Below are positions 31,604-40,260 of a stretch of DNA of 64,000 nt, in pieces. The notes beneath the pieces are model-generated. The model saw only the letters and a program-made list of their open reading frames with translations. It had not been told where the DNA came from and did not search any database. A program made the position numbers and the translations under genes. Each line of letters opens with the position of its first letter. Within the stretch, counting starts at the first letter, position 1. This stretch comes from CAG-177 sp003514385 (lineage in GTDB: Bacteria; Bacillota; Clostridia; Oscillospirales; Acutalibacteraceae). The DNA is taken from contig JBPPLN010000001.1 of assembly GCA_051920445.1 (NCBI GenBank), positions 1,426,001 through 1,490,000 of the forward strand. Direction: 5' to 3'.

Positions 31604-33412
31604 TTATTTATACAGCGGACCGTAGGCGGCGCAGGCTCTATAGTCTGCACTCTCGAGATCCTTCGTGCCGAACGCAGACCATGCGTGCGGACGGTAGATG
31701 TCCTCGTCGGCGACGTTGTGCATCGCAACGGGGATTCTGAGCATGCTCGCGAGCGTGATGAGGTCTTTGCCGATGTGACCGTAGCTGATAGCGCCGTGGT
31801 TTGCGCCCCAGTTCGCCATGACGGAGTAGACATCCTTGAACGCGCCCTTGCCGGTGAGTCTCGGCGCAAACCATGTGGTCGGCCAGGTCGGGTCGGTGCG
31901 TATGTCGAGCTTGTTGTGTATCTCATCGGGCAGGGTGGCGGTGTAGCCCTCGGCTATCTGAAGCACAGGACCGAGCCCCTTGATGATGTTGACTCTTATC
32001 ATTGTCATGGGCATGACAGCCTGAGTCTTGAAGTGCGAGGAGTATCCGCCGCCTCTGAAATATCCGAGGTCTGCGGGGCACCAGTCGGTAGCCTTGAGCA
32101 TAGCGTCGATATCCTCGTCGGTGACGTTCCACCACTCCTTCATGACTGCGTTGCCGTCCTTGTCCTTGCAGACGCCGGTGGCGTCAAGCGCGGCGGCGCC
32201 GGAGTTGATGAGGTGGATGAAGCCGTCCTTGGCAACGCCCTCGGGGCGCATGCCGCAGACTCTTTCAACAGCGTCGGGGCTCCAGTATGTACGAACATCG
32301 GCGAACAGGCTCGCTCTGCCGGTGACGAGTTTGCCCAGAAGCATCGACAGACCGTTGAGACCGTCGTTCTCGGTAGCGAAAGTGAGCGGCTCTTTCTTGC
32401 CATTCCAGTCGAAGGTGGTGTTGAGCATAGCCTCGGTGAAGTCGCCGTTGGGCATGAAATCGGTCCACTGGCGCTGACCCTGGAAGCCGCCGAGAATGGC
32501 GTTGCGGCCGAGAGCCTCTTCGTGCCAGCCGTCCTTCGGGCCGGAGTGCTCAGCCTCTGCGCCGACGGGGCGGACATCGTTGAGCTTATCGTTGCCGAGC
32601 ATGATGTCGCGGCAGATAAGGGTCATCTTGACGACGAACTCCCACTCCTTCTCCTTCTGCTCGGGGGTGTGTCTGATATTTTCGGGGTTCTTGTCGAAGC
32701 CCTCGGGGCAGTTTGCCTTGACCCACTTGAGCGCGCGCTCATATTCCTCGTGGTCATAGATGCCGAGCTCGACGCGGCGGGTAACTTCGACCATGTCGAC
32801 CCACTCGGCGCGGATGCCGAGATACTCCTGCCAGAAATCGGCGTCGCAGAACGAGCCTGCGATACCCATTGCGACAGCGCCTATGCCGACATAAGACTTG
32901 CCTCTGAGCTGACCGACAGCCGCGGCGCAGCGTGCGAAGCGGAGAATCTTCTCGGCAACGTCATCGGGGATGGAGTTGTCGGTGACATCCTGAACATCCT
33001 TGCCGTAAATCGAGAATGCGGGCAGACCTCTCTGTGCATGAGCCGCCATGACCGCCGCGAGATAGACCGCGCCGGGGCGCTCGGTGCCGTTGAAGCCCCA
33101 GACTGCCTTGACGGTCAGGGGATCGAGATCCATCGTCTCGCTGCCGTAGCACCAGCAGGGGGTGACGGAGAGGGTCGCGCAGACGTTCTGAGTCGAGAAG
33201 AAGTCGGCGCACTTTGCCGCTTCTGCTGCTCCGCCTATCGTGCAGGGGGAGATGATGCACTCAAAGGGAGTGCCGTCCGAATAGAACACATTTTCTTCGA
33301 TGAGCTTTTTGGCGGCGAGCGCCATGTTCATCGTCTTTTCCTCAAGACTCTCTCTGACTCCGCCCCAGCGGCCGTCAATGATGGGTCTGATTCCAAGCTT
33401 TGCTTTTGCCAT
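31604..33412 (-). CDS. fucI: L-fucose isomerase
   Basis: A 602-residue Mn-dependent ketol isomerase that converts L-fucose to L-fuculose. The N-terminus 'LGIRPIIDGRWGGVRESLEEKT', 'GNDKLNDVRPVGAEA', 'NGDFTEAMLNTTFDW' and 'VRTYWSPDAVERVCG' are family hallmarks; the length matches FucI (about 595). The metal-binding acids lie in the 'AILGGFQGQRQWTDF...TEAML' region. It is the last gene of the run ABC-fucU-kinase-fucI, 21 bp after the kinase. Confidence 0.96.
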   Translation of the reverse strand: MAKAKLGIRPIIDGRWGGVRESLEEKTMNMALAAKKLIEENVFYSDGTPFECIISPCTIGGAAEAAKCADFFSTQNVCATLSVTPCWCYGSETMDLDPLTVKAVWGFNGTERPGAVYLAAVMAAHAQRGLPAFSIYGKDVQDVTDNSIPDDVAEKILRFARCAAAVGQLRGKSYVGIGAVAMGIAGSFCDADFWQEYLGIRAEWVDMVEVTRRVELGIYDHEEYERALKWVKANCPEGFDKNPENIRHTPEQKEKEWEFVVKMTLICRDIMLGNDKLNDVRPVGAEAEHSGPKDGWHEEALGRNAILGGFQGQRQWTDFMPNGDFTEAMLNTTFDWNGKKEPLTFATENDGLNGLSMLLGKLVTGRASLFADVRTYWSPDAVERVCGMRPEGVAKDGFIHLINSGAAALDATGVCKDKDGNAVMKEWWNVTDEDIDAMLKATDWCPADLGYFRGGGYSSHFKTQAVMPMTMIRVNIIKGLGPVLQIAEGYTATLPDEIHNKLDIRTDPTWPTTWFAPRLTGKGAFKDVYSVMANWGANHGAISYGHIGKDLITLASMLRIPVAMHNVADEDIYRPHAWSAFGTKDLESADYRACAAYGPLYK

Positions 33413-33433
33413 TTTTCAGTCATCCTTTCGATG

Positions 33434-34900
33434 TTATTTAAGTATTTTCAAAAAGCTCTCATATGCGCCCGCCCATTTGTCGGTGTCGCACGGAGCATAT
33501 TCGCGTAATGCTTCGCTGCGCGAGATTATCTCCCTCGCCTTTTTGATATCCGGAATGTCGCCGGAGCTCAGGAGCTGAACGGCGATGTTGCCGAGCACGG
33601 TCGCCTCTATCGGACCCGCCTTCACGGGGACATTGCAGGCGTTCGCGGTCATTTGGCAGAGCAGGGTATCTTTCGTGCCGCCGCCGATAACATGTATATC
33701 AGGATAGTCCCTGCCGGTACATTCTTTTATCATCGAGAACGTGCTACGGTATTTCATCGCAAGGCTCTCGTAGATGCAGCGCATTATCTCGCCGACTGTC
33801 TGCGGGACATACTGACCCGTTTTGCGGCAGAATTCGCGCACGCGGCCGGGTATATCTCCGGGCGGCGTGAACTCGGGGGAGTCGGGGTCGATAAAGCACT
33901 TGAACGGCTCCGCCGAGAGCGCCATGCGCTCGAGATCGGCGTAGCTGTATTCCTCGCCCTCGCGCTTCCACTGCCTGCGGCTCTCCTGAATGAGCCACAG
34001 TCCGATTATATTCTTGAGCAGCCCGGTCATGCCGCCGTAGCCGCCCTCGTTGGTGATGTTTATCGAGAGCGATGTGTTGTTGACAATAGGCTCGGGTATT
34101 TCCGTGCCGAAGAGCGACCATGTGCCGCTGCTCAAAAACGCGAAGCTGTCGAGCTGAGAGGGGACGGCGGTTATCGCCGACTGCGTGTCGTGTCCGCATA
34201 CGCTGACAACTTTAACGGGGTCGAGCCCAAGCTCTTCGCATATCTCCGCGCTGAGCATTCCGTTTTCGGTACCCGACGGCACAATGGGCGTGAGGATTCC
34301 CGACGGGATGCCGAGGCGGTCGAGAATGTCGTATGCCCAGTCTTTTGTCTTTATGTCAACCATCTGCGAGGTGGTCGCTATTGAATATTCGGTCTGCTTT
34401 CTGCCCGTGAGCATATAGGCGAATAAATCGGGCATGAACAGCATTTTATCCGCCCTGTCGAGAATGTGCGGGCGGTATTTTTTGAGTGCGCAGAGCTGGA
34501 AGAGCGTGTTGAGCTCCATGAATTGAATACCCGTGCGGGAATAGAGCTCCTCGCGGGGAACTGTTTTAAACACTTCTTCAATCATTCCCGCCGTGCGTGC
34601 GTCGCGGTAGTGGATAGGATTTTCGAGCAGGCAGCCGAACTCATCGAGCAGCCCGAAGTCAACGCCCCAGGTGTCGATACCGATGCTGTCGAATCCGCCG
34701 GCGAGCTTCGCCTTTGTCAGTCCCTGCTTTATCTCAAAAAACAGGCGCAGAACATCCCAGTAGAGCGTGCCGTTCACGCTCACGGGGTCGTTCGAGAAGC
34801 GGTGGACTTCTTCGAGGCGGATATTCTCCCCGTCAAAATGTCCGATTATCGCGCGTCCGCTCGACGCGCCGAAGTCGAACGCTAAAACTCTCTTTTCCAT
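33434..34900 (-). CDS. FGGY kinase, rhamnulokinase-like, probable L-fuculokinase
   Basis: A 488-residue sugar kinase. 'AFDFGASSGRAIIGHF' is the phosphate-binding start typical of RhaB-type members; 'GIDTWGVDFGLLD', 'SVCGHDTQSAI', 'LSSGTWSLFG' and 'IHVIGGGTKDTLLCQMTANACNVPV' complete the family motifs. Sequence type is RhaB, but the position between fucU and fucI argues that it phosphorylates L-fuculose at O1; the two ketoses are stereochemically close. No rhamnose isomerase is present. Start ATG at 34900, 19 bp after fucU. Confidence 0.88.
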   Translation of the reverse strand: MEKRVLAFDFGASSGRAIIGHFDGENIRLEEVHRFSNDPVSVNGTLYWDVLRLFFEIKQGLTKAKLAGGFDSIGIDTWGVDFGLLDEFGCLLENPIHYRDARTAGMIEEVFKTVPREELYSRTGIQFMELNTLFQLCALKKYRPHILDRADKMLFMPDLFAYMLTGRKQTEYSIATTSQMVDIKTKDWAYDILDRLGIPSGILTPIVPSGTENGMLSAEICEELGLDPVKVVSVCGHDTQSAITAVPSQLDSFAFLSSGTWSLFGTEIPEPIVNNTSLSINITNEGGYGGMTGLLKNIIGLWLIQESRRQWKREGEEYSYADLERMALSAEPFKCFIDPDSPEFTPPGDIPGRVREFCRKTGQYVPQTVGEIMRCIYESLAMKYRSTFSMIKECTGRDYPDIHVIGGGTKDTLLCQMTANACNVPVKAGPIEATVLGNIAVQLLSSGDIPDIKKAREIISRSEALREYAPCDTDKWAGAYESFLKILK

Positions 34901-34919
34901 TGATGCAGAGTCCTCCGAG

Positions 34920-35342
34920 TTATTTTACAACGCCCTTTTTGAGGATGATGTTTGCGTATACGGCGGTCTCGCCCGTCGCTATGACGGCATATGCCTTTCT
35001 CGCTCTGTCATAGAAAGCGAAGCGCTCCATGAGCTCAAAGTTCTTCTCGCCCTCGTTCGCTTTGACTATCTCTTCGTATTTGTCCCAGACTGCCGGGCGG
35101 TCTCCGTCGCCGTTGTTGTCCATGAGTGCAACAGGAGCGTCAACATAGGTGTCGAGGGGCATGAGCTTCAGAACTGCGTCGAGAACCTCGGGAACTCCGT
35201 GACCGTCGAGGCGCACAAGGCGCTGAGCTATACTCGCCGCGGGGAAGTTGCCGTCGCCGATAACTATCTCGTCGCTGTGTCCCATTTCCATGAGGATCTT
35301 GAGAAGCTCGGGGGAGATGATAGGTGAAATATTTTTAAGCAT
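34920..35342 (-). CDS. fucU: L-fucose mutarotase
   Basis: A 140-residue RbsD/FucU-fold protein that interconverts alpha and beta L-fucose. 'LMEMGHSDEIVIGDGNFPA' holds the catalytic His (H22) and the DGN motif; 'MPLDTYVDAPVALM' and the C-terminal 'YANIILKKGV' fit FucU. An AAAGGACGG site precedes the ATG. It follows the ABC exporter gene by 25 bp. Confidence 0.93.
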   Translation of the reverse strand: MLKNISPIISPELLKILMEMGHSDEIVIGDGNFPAASIAQRLVRLDGHGVPEVLDAVLKLMPLDTYVDAPVALMDNNGDGDRPAVWDKYEEIVKANEGEKNFELMERFAFYDRARKAYAVIATGETAVYANIILKKGVVK

Positions 35343-35367
35343 TTTTATATCCGTCCTTTCGGAAAAA

Positions 35368-37128
35368 TCAGTCGATTGAATACATGCTGTAGAGCTCGCT
35401 GTATACGCCGCCTTTTGCCATGAGCTCGCGGTGGCTGCCCTGCTCGGCGATGCCGTCTTCTGTCAGCACGACTATCTCCGCCGCGTTTCTGATTGTCGTG
35501 AGCCTGTGGGCAATGGTTATGACCGTGCGCCCCTTTGCAAGCTCTTCGAGCGACTGCTGAACAAGGCGTTCGCTCTCGTTGTCGAGCGCGCTTGTCGCCT
35601 CGTCGAGAATGACTATCGGCGGGTTCTTCAAAAACAGGCGCGCAATTGAAATGCGCTGCTTCTGCCCGCCGGAGAGCTTGACTCCGCGCTCGCCGACATA
35701 TGTGTCGTAGCCCTCTGGCAGCTCTTCTATAAATTCGTGTGCCCCGGCTCGCTTCGCCGCGGCTATTATATCTTCTTTTTCAGCTCCCGGGCATCCGTAG
35801 GCTATGTTATCCCTGACCGTGCCGGAGAACATATAGACATCCTGCTGAACCGTGCCTATATTCGAGCGCAGCGAAGCTAAAGTTATGTCGCGGATATCTT
35901 TTCCGTCGAGCAGTATGCTGCCCGAATCCACATCGTAGAAGCGGGGGATGAGATTGCAAAGCGTAGTCTTGCCGCCGCCGGACGGACCGACGAGGGCAAC
36001 ATTCTCGCCCGGAGCTATATGCAGGGAGAAATCGGAAAGAATTTTCTTGTCCGTGCCCTTGTATGAAAATGTAACGTTTTTGAATTCGATATCGCCCTTG
36101 ACGTCGCTTATGGGCTTTGCATCCGGGCTGTCTTTTATGTCGCTGACTTCGTCCATTATTTCAGTGAAGCGCTCGATGCCAGTCATGCCGCGGTTGAACT
36201 GCTCGCTGAATTCGACCATTGTGCGTATCGCCGCGAGCAGGGTGCTGACCATGAGCAGGCTCGCCGAGAAGTCGCCGACGGTAGTTTTGCCTTTCATCAT
36301 GAACACTGCGCCCACGCCGACTATTGCTATATACATCAGTCCGTCGCAGAGTCTTACGGTGCAGTGGAAGCTCGCCATGTATCTGTAGCCGTTTTTCTTC
36401 GATTTGAAGAAGCGGCGCGAGCCCTCGTTGAACTTTTCGCGCTCAATGTCTTCGTTGGCAAAGCTCTTGACAACTCTTATGCCGAGCAGTGAATCCTCCG
36501 TCCGCGCGTTTATCTCGCCTATCTCGCGTCTCTGCTGTTTGAACGCGGCGCGCATCTTGCGGCGGCTGTGCGAAGTCAGAATCATCATAAGAGGCATGAG
36601 CGAAAAGACTATTATCGCAAGCCATATGTTCATCGACGCGAACATGATGAATCCCGCGACTATTTTTATCACGGTCATCAGGACGTTCTCGGGACCGTGA
36701 TGGGCGAGCTCGGTTATGTCAAACAGGTCGTTTGTTATTCTCGACATGAGCTGGCCTATCTTCGTGTCGTCATAGAATGAATATGACATATCCTGCAAAT
36801 GCGAGAACAGGTCGTTTCGCATATCTGTTTCAATTCTCGCGCCCATGATATGCCCGCCCGACGCCGTGTAGTAGCTCGCGGCGGTGTCGATTATTCGCAG
36901 TAGAATGTAGAAGCCGACTATTTTTATTATCAGCTCCGCCGTCAGGTCGTGAATATCGTGCGCCGCGCGGTCGGTTATCTGTCGCACTATCAGCGGCAGG
37001 GCGATCTCGCATACGGTGGTCAGCGCGGAGCAGAACATATCGAGGGCGAACAATCCCGAATATTTTTTATAGTAAGGCAGGAACCTTTTGAGCATCCTAC
37101 GGTTGCGGCTGGAGTAGTCCCCGGACAA
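35368..37128 (-). CDS. ABC exporter half-transporter (membrane and ATPase domains fused)
   Basis: A 586-residue fused exporter. Six membrane helices occupy about residues 10-310 and a nucleotide-binding domain follows, with Walker A 'GPSGGGKTT' (about 380), Q-loop 'TVQQDVYMFSG', signature 'LSGGQKQR', Walker B 'IVILDEATSALD' and the H-loop His in 'TIAHRLTT'. Such half-transporters dimerise and expel lipids, peptides or drugs; they do not import sugars. I start at the TTG at 37128, seven bases after AGGGG. A much longer frame upstream has no site. It leads the fucose genes, an odd combination. Confidence 0.92.
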   Translation of the reverse strand: MSGDYSSRNRRMLKRFLPYYKKYSGLFALDMFCSALTTVCEIALPLIVRQITDRAAHDIHDLTAELIIKIVGFYILLRIIDTAASYYTASGGHIMGARIETDMRNDLFSHLQDMSYSFYDDTKIGQLMSRITNDLFDITELAHHGPENVLMTVIKIVAGFIMFASMNIWLAIIVFSLMPLMMILTSHSRRKMRAAFKQQRREIGEINARTEDSLLGIRVVKSFANEDIEREKFNEGSRRFFKSKKNGYRYMASFHCTVRLCDGLMYIAIVGVGAVFMMKGKTTVGDFSASLLMVSTLLAAIRTMVEFSEQFNRGMTGIERFTEIMDEVSDIKDSPDAKPISDVKGDIEFKNVTFSYKGTDKKILSDFSLHIAPGENVALVGPSGGGKTTLCNLIPRFYDVDSGSILLDGKDIRDITLASLRSNIGTVQQDVYMFSGTVRDNIAYGCPGAEKEDIIAAAKRAGAHEFIEELPEGYDTYVGERGVKLSGGQKQRISIARLFLKNPPIVILDEATSALDNESERLVQQSLEELAKGRTVITIAHRLTTIRNAAEIVVLTEDGIAEQGSHRELMAKGGVYSELYSMYSID

Positions 37129-37240
37129 ACAAACACCCCTAATCAAGCAGTTATATATCAAAATTATACAACATTTATTTCCCTTTGAAAAGGGTCGGCG
37201 GAGAGAAAAAATATTTTCTTGCCTGTGACAGTTTTTGTCC

Positions 37241-37269
37241 TTGAAAAAAGACGAGTATTTTTGTATACT
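37241..37269 (+). promoter_or_regulatory. Promoter of the LytTR-type two-component genes
   Basis: TTGAAA (37241-37246), 17 bp, TATACT (37264-37269). A divergent minus-strand TATAAT at 37166-37161 with a poor -35 probably serves the ABC exporter gene. Confidence 0.65.
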
Positions 37270-37310
37270 ATTGGTATATAAATACATTTTTTGGAAAGGG
37301 AGGTCTCTTT

Positions 37311-38030
37311 ATGCGTATTCTCATATGCGACGATGAGCCTGCAATTGTCAGGCAGATATCAGAAATAATCGCAGACGCTTATCCCGACATTGAGCTCATC
37401 GGCGTACACAGTTCAGCGGAACTGTCCGAAAAGCTTGCGCCAGAGGATGCAAACAGAAATTTTGACCTCGCCTTTCTTGATATTGCCGTCAGGGATGAGA
37501 GCGGCGTGGATATCGCCGAGTTTGTCGGCGCGCTGTGCCCGGGAGTCAAGATCGTCTTTGTCTCCGGGAACCAGGATCTTGTCTCCAAGGCGTTTGTGGC
37601 GGTTGATGACTGCGGATATATCTATAAGCCCGTCGATCCCAAACTGCTTCTCGGCTATATCGAGCGCGAACGCGCCGGAGCGCACAAGAGGCAGAACCGC
37701 GAATATTTTGAATATACCCGCCGCGGCAGCAGCCGAAAAATAGGGAGCGACAGTATACTTTTCATCGTCAGCGAGCGCAATTATCTGGAGATACATACGG
37801 TTGACGGGGACAGCGTCACCGTACCGGGAAAGCTTGACGAGGCGGAGCAGCAGCTCAAATCGGGCTTTGTACGCTGCCACAAAAGCTATCTTGTCAACCT
37901 CAAGTATATTGCAAAGTATACGGCAACGCAGTTTGTTATGATGAACGGAGAGATAATTCCGATAAGCCGCTCCAAGAAAAAAGAGGCGGCAGACAGATAT
38001 GTGCTTTTCAAGGGAGCTTTGGTCAAATGA
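37311..38030 (+). CDS. LytTR-family response regulator (AgrA-type)
   Basis: A 239-residue regulator. The receiver domain (1-120) has the acidic pair 'CDDE' (7-9), the phosphoacceptor D57 ('LAFLDIAV') and K106 in 'YIYKPVD'. The LytTR DNA-binding domain (about 135-237) includes 'ILFIVSERNYLEIHT', 'LKSGFVRCHKSYLVNLKYI' and 'MNGEIIPISRS'. Such regulators bind paired direct repeats and often control peptides, virulence or bacteriocin genes. Its last four bases overlap the start of the histidine kinase gene. Confidence 0.94.
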   Translation: MRILICDDEPAIVRQISEIIADAYPDIELIGVHSSAELSEKLAPEDANRNFDLAFLDIAVRDESGVDIAEFVGALCPGVKIVFVSGNQDLVSKAFVAVDDCGYIYKPVDPKLLLGYIERERAGAHKRQNREYFEYTRRGSSRKIGSDSILFIVSERNYLEIHTVDGDSVTVPGKLDEAEQQLKSGFVRCHKSYLVNLKYIAKYTATQFVMMNGEIIPISRSKKKEAADRYVLFKGALVK

Positions 38031-39358
38031 CATTTTTTGATATATTCTGGTATGTGTTCAATTTTCTTTCGATAGCGCTCGTGGTGGTGTTTTTGTGCAT
38101 GAACCTCACCCCGCGCTTCAACCGCTATGCAGTCTTTTTCTTGACTCTCATTCCGTTTTCGGCAATAGCGCTCGCCCAGCATTATTTCTACGATGTGCCG
38201 TCGGTGTTTTTCAAGATTCCGGCTTTTGCATATTATTTCATTTCGGCAATAGCCTATTTCAAAGATAAACTCAGAACCCGAATTTTTGTCTCTATAGTTC
38301 TGATGTCGTTTACATATCTCGTCTCGGCTCTGCTGATAACCGGGTGTATCGCCTGCGGGCTCAATCCATATGACGATATAATGACCTATATAGTCTCCCT
38401 GCCGAATACGGTGGGTCTGATAGTGCTCTTCGGCGGGTTTACATATATAAGAATGAAGAAGCACAAAAATATGATTTTGCCGAGCGGGCAGATGGCGACA
38501 TTTATTTTCTTTCCTCTGAGCCAGGTCATAGTCATGGCGGCGGCGATGATGATAATTTCATATTACGGCTGGTTCAGGGACAAGAACACCGGACTGCCGT
38601 TTCTCGAGGATCCGACCCGCGCTCCGATGATAATGCTCTGCGTCGCGGCGGTTCTCTGTATAATCTCCGACGCCGTTCTGCTCTATATCATGGTGCGCTC
38701 GTCGCAGAACGAGAAGCTGCGCGAGGAGCTGAGAATAAAGGACTACCAGAATGCGCTGAATCTTGAATACTACAAGAATGTCGAAAACAGCAGCAACGAG
38801 GTCAGAAAAATACGGCACGATCTCGCGAATATAATCCAGACGGCATACGAAGTTGTACATGACGGAAACGAAGTTGACCGTGAATCCGCCGAGCGTATGC
38901 TCGACCAGCTCAGAACAGAAGTTTCGGATGTAAAAATAGAGAAATTCTGTCCCAATACACTTGTCAATGCTATTGCCTCAAATAAGGCGAATGAGTGCAG
39001 AAAAAACGATGTCGCCTATGATTTCGACCTCAATGTGCCGAAGTTTATAAATATGGAAGAGGTCGATATCTGCAAAGCTTTTGTCAATATATTCGACAAC
39101 GCGATAAACGCGGCGAAAGCACTCGAGGATAACAGATATATAAAGATAAAGAGCTTCGTTAACGAAAGTGATGAAATGTTATATATAAGCAGCGAGAACG
39201 CGGTCGCGCCTGACTATGAAGAGAAGAAAAAGAAGCGCACGGGTAACCACGGCTACGGGCTGAAAATACTCGAGGAGACCGCCGAAAAATATGACGGACA
39301 TGCGGCGGCGAGTGAAAACGGCGGCATATTCACCTGCGTTTTCGCGGCAAAAGCATAG
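38027..39358 (+). CDS. AgrC-type sensor histidine kinase (GHKL)
   Basis: A 443-residue kinase. The N-terminal half has six or seven membrane helices without a recognised extracellular domain. After a coiled linker comes the H-box 'VRKIRHDLANII' (H264), then a GHKL ATPase with N-box 'NIFDNAINAAK' and G-box 'HGYGLKILEETAEKYDG'. AgrC-type kinases usually sense cyclic peptides made by AgrB/AgrD, but neither gene is near, so the signal is unknown. Confidence 0.93.
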   Translation: MTFFDIFWYVFNFLSIALVVVFLCMNLTPRFNRYAVFFLTLIPFSAIALAQHYFYDVPSVFFKIPAFAYYFISAIAYFKDKLRTRIFVSIVLMSFTYLVSALLITGCIACGLNPYDDIMTYIVSLPNTVGLIVLFGGFTYIRMKKHKNMILPSGQMATFIFFPLSQVIVMAAAMMIISYYGWFRDKNTGLPFLEDPTRAPMIMLCVAAVLCIISDAVLLYIMVRSSQNEKLREELRIKDYQNALNLEYYKNVENSSNEVRKIRHDLANIIQTAYEVVHDGNEVDRESAERMLDQLRTEVSDVKIEKFCPNTLVNAIASNKANECRKNDVAYDFDLNVPKFINMEEVDICKAFVNIFDNAINAAKALEDNRYIKIKSFVNESDEMLYISSENAVAPDYEEKKKKRTGNHGYGLKILEETAEKYDGHAAASENGGIFTCVFAAKA

Positions 39359-39459
39359 CCACAGGGGGCACGGCTATATAAACGCTGCCGGAGTATTTCC
39401 CCAAGCGGGGGATGTTATAGACGAGACGGGGAAGGTTATATACGACACCTTAAAAAATA

Positions 39460-39481
39460 CTCCCGCACGTCGGTGCGGGAG
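39460..39481 (-). terminator. Strong hairpin oriented as a minus-strand terminator
   Basis: CTCCCGCAC (39460-39468) and GTGCGGGAG (39473-39481) form a 9-bp stem with a four-base loop. The T-run (TATTTTTTAA) lies on the minus side, although no minus gene is annotated upstream of it. Confidence 0.45.
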
Positions 39482-39516
39482 CGAAGCGTAAAATATACAA
39501 ATAAAGGAGCGACAGC

Positions 39517-40014
39517 ATGGAACGCTATTCTGTTGTGTTCAGCAGCTCAACGGGCAACACCAAGCTTCTTGCCGATGCAATAGACGAGGCTCTGCCGAAA
39601 GAAAACCGCGATTATTTCGGCGAGATAACCCCGGAGGTGCCCGAATCTGAAATGCTCTATGTCGGATTTTGGACGGACAGGGGAAACGCGGATAAAACCG
39701 CGCTCGAGTTTTTGCAAAGGCTTAAAAACAAAAAGGTTTTCCTCTTCGGGACGGCGGGCTTCGGCGGCAGCGAGGACTATTTCAAAAAAATACTCGCCAA
39801 CGCAGAGAGCGCCCTTGATGGGAGCAACACCGTTGCGGGAGAGTTTATGTGCCAGGGAAAGATGCCGCAGACGGTGAGAGAGCGATATATGAGCATGAAG
39901 GCTCAGCCGAATCCCCCGGCGAACCTCGATATGCTTATCGAAAATTTTGACCGTGCCCTGTCGCATCCCGATGCAGGGGATCTGGAAAGACTGAAGAAAA
40001 CGGTTTTAAAATGA
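39517..40014 (+). CDS. Flavodoxin-family protein
   Basis: A 165-residue flavodoxin-like protein. The N-terminal 'VVFSSSTGNTKLLADAI' is the FMN phosphate loop, and 'FGTAGFGGSEDYFKKIL' matches the second FMN-contacting loop. A C-terminal extension ('GKMPQTVRERY...PPANLDMLIENFDRALSHPDAGDLERLK') is typical of a clostridial subgroup. Electron carrier; partner unknown. The gut bilirubin-reductase accessory protein BilS is also a flavodoxin-like protein, but I cannot show that this is it. It has an AAAGGAG site eight bases before the ATG. Confidence 0.85.
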   Translation: MERYSVVFSSSTGNTKLLADAIDEALPKENRDYFGEITPEVPESEMLYVGFWTDRGNADKTALEFLQRLKNKKVFLFGTAGFGGSEDYFKKILANAESALDGSNTVAGEFMCQGKMPQTVRERYMSMKAQPNPPANLDMLIENFDRALSHPDAGDLERLKKTVLK

Positions 40015-40041
40015 CGCTTTAAAAGCAGAAAGGACGACTCT

Positions 40042-40251
40042 ATGAATAAGATCTACGAGCTTTCGTGGTTGTGGAAATCATTGGGAATTGCCCTTGCGGC
40101 GGCGGCCGCCGCCGTGGCGCTTGCCGCGCTGATATGCAGGGCTGCAAAGAAAAGGCTCGGCAAAAAAGCGGCCGTTATTATCGGCATAGCGGCATTTGCG
40201 ACAGCCGCTATAATTGTCATACTGCTTTCAAACGACCCCATGCCGATTTAA
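40042..40251 (+). CDS. Small two-helix membrane protein, unknown
   Basis: 69 residues with an AAAGGAC site before the ATG. Two hydrophobic stretches (about 14-34, Ala-rich, and 43-62) flank a basic loop (AAKKRLGKK). No known family. It follows the flavodoxin gene by 27 bp and may be part of the same transcript. A CCGATTT/AAATCGG hairpin at 40243-40259 spans its stop and the end of the convergent channel gene. Confidence 0.6.
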   Translation: MNKIYELSWLWKSLGIALAAAAAAVALAALICRAAKKRLGKKAAVIIGIAAFATAAIIVILLSNDPMPI

Positions 40252-40260
40252 AAAATCGGG

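Noticed and set aside
31685..33508. 607-codon plus-strand open frame opposite fucI
   Set aside because: fucI on the minus strand is unmistakable; the mirror frame has no start signal.
33434..34900. Calling the kinase a rhamnose-pathway enzyme (rhaB)
   Set aside because: The sequence type is RhaB-like, but the neighbours are fucU and fucI and no rhamnose genes are present, so fuculokinase is the better reading.
39291..39491. 66-codon plus frame overlapping the kinase 3' end, considered as an Agr-type peptide or a frameshifted kinase tail
   Set aside because: No ribosome site at its ATG, its second half runs through a perfect hairpin, and the kinase already ends at a normal GHKL C-terminus.
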